Source of the DNA: Acerihabitans sp047324305
GTDB lineage: Bacteria > Pseudomonadota > Gammaproteobacteria > Enterobacterales > Enterobacteriaceae
Reading direction: 5' to 3'
DNA length: 64,000 nt
Assembly: GCF_047324305.1 (NCBI RefSeq)
Contig: NZ_CP178740.1
Coordinates: 2,418,001 to 2,482,000 of the forward strand
Under the pieces are notes generated by a model. That model saw nothing but the letters and a program-made list of their open reading frames with translations, did not search any database and was not told the DNA's origin. Of this stretch, positions 60,014-64,000 are shown piece after piece. Position 1 is the first letter of the stretch, and the number at the start of each line of letters is the position of its first letter. The position numbers and the translations under genes were made by a program.

Positions 60014-60551
60014 TAACGCAGGCGAAGGCAGTTTTGAAATACTTAATTAAGCCTGTGTTCCAGAAGATGATGCGATAAAGGCAGCGAAGTGGTAAAAATA
60101 GTCGTGATTTAAGGTTTGAGTTTGCCAAACGGCGGACGTCACGATGGTAAATAAGGCCACGTAATAAAGCTTTATCATCGCACAATGGGGTCTTAAATGT
60201 TAGCGCGATACAGTAAAGCCTTGTAGTTGAAGTGAATATTCGTGATTGTGGGTTTGTAGCCAAATGATTGAGAATATCACGGAGAAAGTAAGGTCTTGTA
60301 ACAAAAGTATATATCGCGATGGGTGATGTGCTGTGTTAGTCGGTTGGCGTCTGGACTGATTAACCAATATAAGTGTCGGGAAGCTTTTATTCAGTAATAT
60401 ACCGGAGGATAGTTCGTTATAAATACTTGATGTTCCCGTATGAAAATGTACATCGTTAATGTGGTTTGTGTTAAAAAATTGAAGTATTGAATGTTAAATT
60501 TTAAATTCGTAGCACCCTGAAAGCCCTGACCTCACCGTCAGGGCTTTTTTC
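60014..60551 (+). ncRNA. Candidate repeat-containing non-coding RNA
   Basis: About 540 bases between a consensus-like promoter and a strong intrinsic terminator. The plus strand is markedly poor in C and has no open frame on that strand with a ribosome site. At least four degenerate units start at about 60074, 60150, 60212 and 60287 (pattern RTAARGYC, then AAGT and ATATTCGYGATT), and a weaker one near 60422-60466. Three units form a hairpin at the same place with different but paired arms. I know no family that matches. Transcription and structure are inferred. Confidence 0.35.
60074..60327 (+). repeat. Degenerate 62-76-bp tandem units
   Basis: Unit starts at 60074, 60150, 60212 and 60287. 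Shared blocks are RTAARGSC followed 25-30 bases later by TCGYGAT or ATCGC. Hairpin arms: TCGTGA 60102-60107 with TCACGA 60139-60144; ATCGC 60177-60181 with GCGAT 60205-60209; CGTGAT 60241-60246 with ATCACG 60276-60281. Confidence 0.45.
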
Positions 60552-60552
60552 A
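60521..60552 (+). terminator. Strong intrinsic terminator without an upstream gene
   Basis: AAGCCCTGAC (60521-60530) and GTCAGGGCTT (60537-60546) form a perfect 10-bp stem followed by six T. The nearest upstream gene ends 680 bases away and has its own hairpin, so this terminator probably serves the non-coding unit. Confidence 0.85.
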
Positions 60553-60645
60553 TGGTTTGCCGCCGCGCTGGCGGAGTATTGTCATAATATCCCCAGCCAT
60601 GATCTACAATTACCTCAGGTTATGACTCCACCGGAGATGTCCATT

Positions 60646-61323
60646 ATGAAACCTTATATCGTATGCCACATGATGTCGGCAGTGGACGGGCGCAGCCTGA
60701 CGGATGGCTGGAACCTTGACTACGCCTCGGACTTGTATGAATCCACCGCCGCCACCTTTAAGGCCGATGGCTGGATTTGCGGCCGCGTGACCATGCAGGA
60801 AATATCCCACGGCACCGATTATCCCAAGAGGCTGGCGAGCACGCCGCTGCCCCGTACCCATTATTTCGCCAGGCGCGATGCCGAACAGTACGCCATATCC
60901 ATCGATCCGCGGGGTCTGGTGGCCTGGAAAAGCAATACCGCCCTTAACTCACATGTGATTGAAGTGGTGACAAAACAGGTCCCGGACGATTTTCTGGCCT
61001 ACCTGCGCTCCATTGAGGTGTCCTATGTGTTTGGCGGCGAACTGGAAATTGATTTGGCGGCGGTGGTTACGCTGCTGGCGGCCGAACTGGGCGTGACCAG
61101 GCTGATTGTCGAAGGCGGAGCCCATGTCAGCGGCGCTTTTGTCAACGCGGGCCTGGTGGATGAGGTCAGCGTGCTAATCCTGCCGCTGGTAGACGGACGT
61201 CCCGGGCGTCCCTCGTCGTTTGAAATTGCCCGCGAGGCCTGGAAAACGCCGAACTACCTGAAGCTCGCATCGGTGGAAAAAACCGATCACGATGGCGTTT
61301 GGCTGCGCTATACCAAAATTTAG
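60646..61323 (+). CDS. RibD C-terminal-domain (dihydrofolate reductase-like) reductase
   Basis: 225 residues from ATG 60646 (GGAG 9 bases upstream). It starts MKPYIVCHMMSAVDGRSLTD and ends with LGVTRLIVEGGAHVSGAFVN and DEVSVLILPLVDGRPG, the RibD_C NADPH-binding fold without a deaminase domain. Stand-alone forms reduce unknown substrates; a riboflavin role is not implied by context. Confidence 0.82.
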   Translation: MKPYIVCHMMSAVDGRSLTDGWNLDYASDLYESTAATFKADGWICGRVTMQEISHGTDYPKRLASTPLPRTHYFARRDAEQYAISIDPRGLVAWKSNTALNSHVIEVVTKQVPDDFLAYLRSIEVSYVFGGELEIDLAAVVTLLAAELGVTRLIVEGGAHVSGAFVNAGLVDEVSVLILPLVDGRPGRPSSFEIAREAWKTPNYLKLASVEKTDHDGVWLRYTKI

Positions 61324-61381
61324 CCCGGCCGGTAAACGGCCCAATCCACCCATTTACCGGCGGCGCAAAGACGGCCCGGTG

Positions 61382-62833
61382 CTATTTAGGCAAAATATCT
61401 TTATAGATATGGCCGTCTTTCATGATGATCACGAAATTCTTCCCCGGATCCTCGATAAGCTTGATATTTTCCAGCGGGTCGCCGTCCACCAGCAGCAGAT
61501 CCGCCAGCGATCCTTCCTCCACCGTGCCGAGCCGGCCGGGATAGGGATTGATAAAACCGGATAATCCCATGAGCTCGCCGTTGTCGCCGGTGGCCATTTT
61601 CAGCGTTTCCGCCGGGGTAAACCAGCGTACCAGCTTGGCCAGCTGCGCGCCCTGGCGGCTGGCCACCCGCTGGTCGAACAGCGCGTCGGTGCCGAAAGCC
61701 GTCTTGATATGGTATTTACCGGCAAGCCGGTAGGCGTTGCCGGTGCCGGCAAACACCTGCTGGGCTTTTTGCCGGGATAGCTCCGTTGGCAGCGGCGAGG
61801 CATCCTCATCGTCGAGCAGCGGCTGGATGCTCAGCCAGATACCTTTGTCCGCCAGTAATTTGGCGGTGTCCTCGTCCATCAGCTGGCCATGCTCGATGTT
61901 TTTAACCCCGGCGTCCACCGCCTGGCGTATTGCCGCCGGGGTGTAGGCGTGCACCGTGACATAGGTGCCCCAGTTGGCCGCGGCCTCCACCGCCGCGCGA
62001 ATTTCCGGCACGGTGTATTGTATCGATTCGAGGGGATTGTACTGCGAGGCCACGCCACCGCCGGCCATCAGCTTGATTTGGCTGGCGCCCTGCCTTAATT
62101 GTTCCCTGGCCCGCAGGCGGACTTCGTCGGGGCTGTCGGCGATGGCGGCAATGCCCGTGCGTTCAGAAAAGCTTAAGGGGCCGCCAGGCTGGCGGGGCAG
62201 CTCGAACATAAAGCGGAAGTCGCCATGGCCGGAGGTTTGCGAGATAAACGCGCCGGAGGGATAAATGCGCGGGCCTGTAATCAACCCTTCGTCGATGGCG
62301 CGCTTGAGGCCGAATACCGGACCGCCGAGGTCGCGCACCGTGGTAAAACCGCGCATCAAGGTGTCGCCGGCCTCGTGCGCCGCGCGCATCTGCAGATAGT
62401 CCGGACTGGCGGTCATCAGCATCATCTGCGGGGTTGCCGCCATAAACGCATGCCAGTGCGCGTCGATAAGCCCCGGCATCAGCACGCGCCCATTGCCGGC
62501 GATCACCTGGGCATGGTCGCCGTTGTCCACGGCGATGGGGTCGGCGGAGATGCGCGCAATGACGCCGTTCTTGACCAGAACGTTGGCCGGGCCGGACAGG
62601 GCGGTGCTTTTACCGTCAAAGATGCGGACATCCTGGAATAAGGTCACCTCGTGATTGACCGGCGGCGGCGGGGCTTCTCCGGGAATGGCGAAATCGCCTT
62701 CATCCGCCAGGGCGGCAGACGAAAATAAACAGAGTATTCCCACCAGGAGCAGCCAGGGATATTTAGAGGTTTTGCCGTAACCTGGTGAAACAGCGCCGGG
62801 CCAGATGGACTGACTGTTATTTATTAAGCTCAT
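61382..62833 (-). CDS. Exported metal-dependent amidohydrolase (imidazolonepropionase-like)
   Basis: 483 residues. A hydrophobic segment at about 25-43 ending SSAALADEG looks like a signal peptide with an unusually long N-region; an internal start is possible. Metal ligands are visible: HWH in PGLIDAHWHAF, Lys in SQIKLMAGGG, His in YVTVHAY and EHGQL, and Asp in FGTDALF. The group includes Xaa-Pro dipeptidases/prolidase-like and other amide hydrolases. It probably acts in the periplasm. Confidence 0.82.
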   Translation of the reverse strand: MSLINNSQSIWPGAVSPGYGKTSKYPWLLLVGILCLFSSAALADEGDFAIPGEAPPPPVNHEVTLFQDVRIFDGKSTALSGPANVLVKNGVIARISADPIAVDNGDHAQVIAGNGRVLMPGLIDAHWHAFMAATPQMMLMTASPDYLQMRAAHEAGDTLMRGFTTVRDLGGPVFGLKRAIDEGLITGPRIYPSGAFISQTSGHGDFRFMFELPRQPGGPLSFSERTGIAAIADSPDEVRLRAREQLRQGASQIKLMAGGGVASQYNPLESIQYTVPEIRAAVEAAANWGTYVTVHAYTPAAIRQAVDAGVKNIEHGQLMDEDTAKLLADKGIWLSIQPLLDDEDASPLPTELSRQKAQQVFAGTGNAYRLAGKYHIKTAFGTDALFDQRVASRQGAQLAKLVRWFTPAETLKMATGDNGELMGLSGFINPYPGRLGTVEEGSLADLLLVDGDPLENIKLIEDPGKNFVIIMKDGHIYKDILPK

Positions 62834-63738
62834 AGTTATCGATCCTTAAGGATATTCTTGCGGGAACACGCCGCCGGCGGGTTAATAAAAACGCCATTAC
62901 TCAATAAACTATGTCACGTCGCTGTATTCTGGTCGTCAATCATTTGCCGTATTTGAGATCGGGTGCGCATTAAAAATGGCGGCTTATTTTCCGTTATTAG
63001 ATAGGTGAATAAATAATATTATTAAGTATGAACTTTGAGGGCCGCAAAAGAGTGTGTTAATACTTAACGTTGTTTTTTATTCCACCGGCATAACCATGAT
63101 TGCCGCTGAATAAAAGCCATGTCCGCCGCGCCGCGCCGGCTTTTTGCCACCCTGGCTATATAAGGCGCCGGTATGCAATGACCTGGGATAGTCGTGGGTT
63201 AACCCGTTGATTATACTATGCGGAGGATAAGGTTATACTGATGACATTAAATCATGAGATATTTTTATCTTATTTGGGATACCTTTCCGGCGGATTTAAC
63301 AGGCCTGCTGATTTATTCGCCGGGCGGCGGCCAGGGCAAAAGTCGCGACCGGACAGATTTTTTTAACCATCGCCTTTCACTGCCGCGCTGGTTGCGGCCT
63401 GGCCGGACCGCGGGATAAACAGCCGGCGTAAACCATTCAGGTCTATTTGGCGCAAATTCTGAAGGACCTTCTTAATTTTTCGTCTGCTTCTGCGCATTTT
63501 ATTATTATGAAGGGAATTATTGCATTTAGTGACCTTTCCCCGTGCCGTATTATTCCCCGCCGGCGGCGCCCCGGGCCGCGCATAGCGCAATTACCGCCCT
63601 CACATTAATAAGCGCGCCAGGCGCTGAAAGAATGTCCGGACAGCTATTGCCACCGGAGCGGGCGGGTGGGACAATCGGCGCCCGCCGGCCAGGACGGTAA
63701 GCGCGGGCACGTATGAGACAAAATTATTTTTGGAAACA
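62834..63738. other. Long intergenic region without a supported gene
   Basis: About 900 bases of mixed composition. AAAAGCC (63112-63118) pairs with GGCTTTT (63138-63144) and is followed by T, a possible terminator of an unseen small RNA. GTTAA/TTAAC near 63056-63068 is followed by a T run. A leftward 75-codon frame at 63363-63590 is Arg/Lys-rich with no ribosome site. Nothing here is certain. Confidence 0.4.
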
Positions 63739-64000
63739 ATGATAAAAAATTTAATTAAAATAGGATTAATGTTTTCGGGCACATTTGTCCTCTCCGCCTG
63801 CGCCACCCTGTCAAGCATGCCCATTGATAATTCGGCCGTCGAGGGCCTGCGCCTTGCCGGCCACGGCGATTTGCGCGCCCAGGTGGACAGCCTGGCGCTG
63901 CCCATGATCGCCGCCGGGCAAACGCCCGGCCTGGTGGTCGGCGTGCTGCGGCCCGACGGCGCCATGGCCACCTTTGGTTATGGCGTTACCGATAAGCGCG
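63739..64000 (+). CDS. Beta-lactamase-like serine hydrolase lipoprotein, 3' end cut by window
   Basis: 87 residues are visible from ATG 63739. The signal peptide ends in the lipobox LSAC, so the mature protein is a lipid-anchored envelope protein. The segment MIAAGQTPGLVVGVLRPDGA followed by TFGYGVTDKR is the start of the class C beta-lactamase/AmpH/esterase fold; the SxxK motif lies beyond the edge. Beta-lactamase, D-alanyl peptidase and esterase functions cannot be told apart from this part. Confidence 0.75.
   Translation, partial: MIKNLIKIGLMFSGTFVLSACATLSSMPIDNSAVEGLRLAGHGDLRAQVDSLALPMIAAGQTPGLVVGVLRPDGAMATFGYGVTDKR

Noticed and set aside
59871..60263. Leftward 130-codon open frame in the C-poor region
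   Set aside because: No ribosome site, composition unlike the neighbouring genes, and it crosses the repeated structured units and the reductase terminator. It looks like a by-product of the base skew.
63363..63590. Leftward 75-codon Arg/Lys-rich frame
   Set aside because: No ribosome site before any start and no recognisable family. It is mentioned only within the intergenic entry.
1..64000. tRNA, rRNA and CRISPR arrays
   Set aside because: No cloverleaf with a T-loop and no regularly spaced identical repeats with unique spacers were seen on reading. The repeats near 60 kb are degenerate and not CRISPR-like.

Overview
The window is GC-rich chromosomal DNA from a gammaproteobacterium, most likely a member of Enterobacterales. 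The best indicators are near full-length matches, from memory, to enteric YgiQ, MntP, PhnF and PhnM, together with FlxA-like and IbpA-like proteins, CRP-, sigma32- and PhoB-type sites, and a TacT/TacA-type toxin-antitoxin pair. The density of small catabolic clusters with divergent regulators suggests a free-living or host-associated metabolic generalist. The genus cannot be fixed from sequence alone; Sodalis/Pectobacteriaceae-like enterics would fit the GC content.

Layout. 1-8.7 kb: an organic-acid or aromatic-acid catabolic block with a MaoC-like dehydratase (cut by the left edge), an MHS-type symporter, two LacI-type regulators and a four-gene operon of two tandem CoA-transferase-family heterodimers. 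The second LacI gene is divergent from that operon, with two matching operators between them. 8.7-11.5 kb: a GAF-degenerate GGDEF-EAL protein and a GNAT/DUF1778 toxin-antitoxin pair. 12-17.3 kb: a GntR/HutC regulator divergent from a transketolase plus ascorbate-family PTS operon. 17.3-19.4 kb: an AT-rich accessory island with a 26-bp operator-like triplet, a cryptic coding fragment, an HNH nuclease and a two-gene small-protein unit. 19.4-30.6 kb: ygiQ, a small secreted protein, a vapC remnant, a HAD/D-amino-acid lyase pair with LysR, an SDR/TetR pair, a permease/amidase pair with LuxR, and an IS3-family orfA remnant. 31-45 kb: a secreted hydrolase plus two-component system behind four 11-bp repeats, then LysR, mntP with two MntR-like boxes, MFS/AraC, NmrA/HxlR, VOC, TSUP/LysR and AraC/two SDRs. 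44.5-55.7 kb: the C-P lyase locus. 55.7-64 kb: SDR/AraC, hsp20, FlxA-like protein, aldo/keto reductase, a C-poor non-coding repeat region, RibD-C reductase, amidohydrolase and the start of a beta-lactamase-like lipoprotein.

The phosphonate locus is the largest coherent system. phnFGHIJKLM and a hexapeptide acetyltransferase run leftward; phnC, phnD and two phnE genes run rightward from one intergenic region that carries Pho-box-like 11-bp repeats in both orientations. The ABC importer supplies phosphonates, PhnGHIL make the ribose triphosphate phosphonate, PhnM removes pyrophosphate and PhnJ (with PhnK) cleaves the C-P bond. phnN and phnP are not in the window.

The least explained structure is at 59.98-60.55 kb: a consensus -35 box, about 500 bases of C-poor non-coding DNA with at least four degenerate ~62-76-base repeats (three forming a hairpin at the same place with compensatory base changes), and a strong intrinsic terminator. 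It may be an undescribed repeat-containing RNA. Other points worth a look are the 3 x 26-bp TATAC-N7-GTATR array, the small-protein pair at 18.7-19.3 kb, and CoA-transferase beta subunits lacking the usual glutamate.
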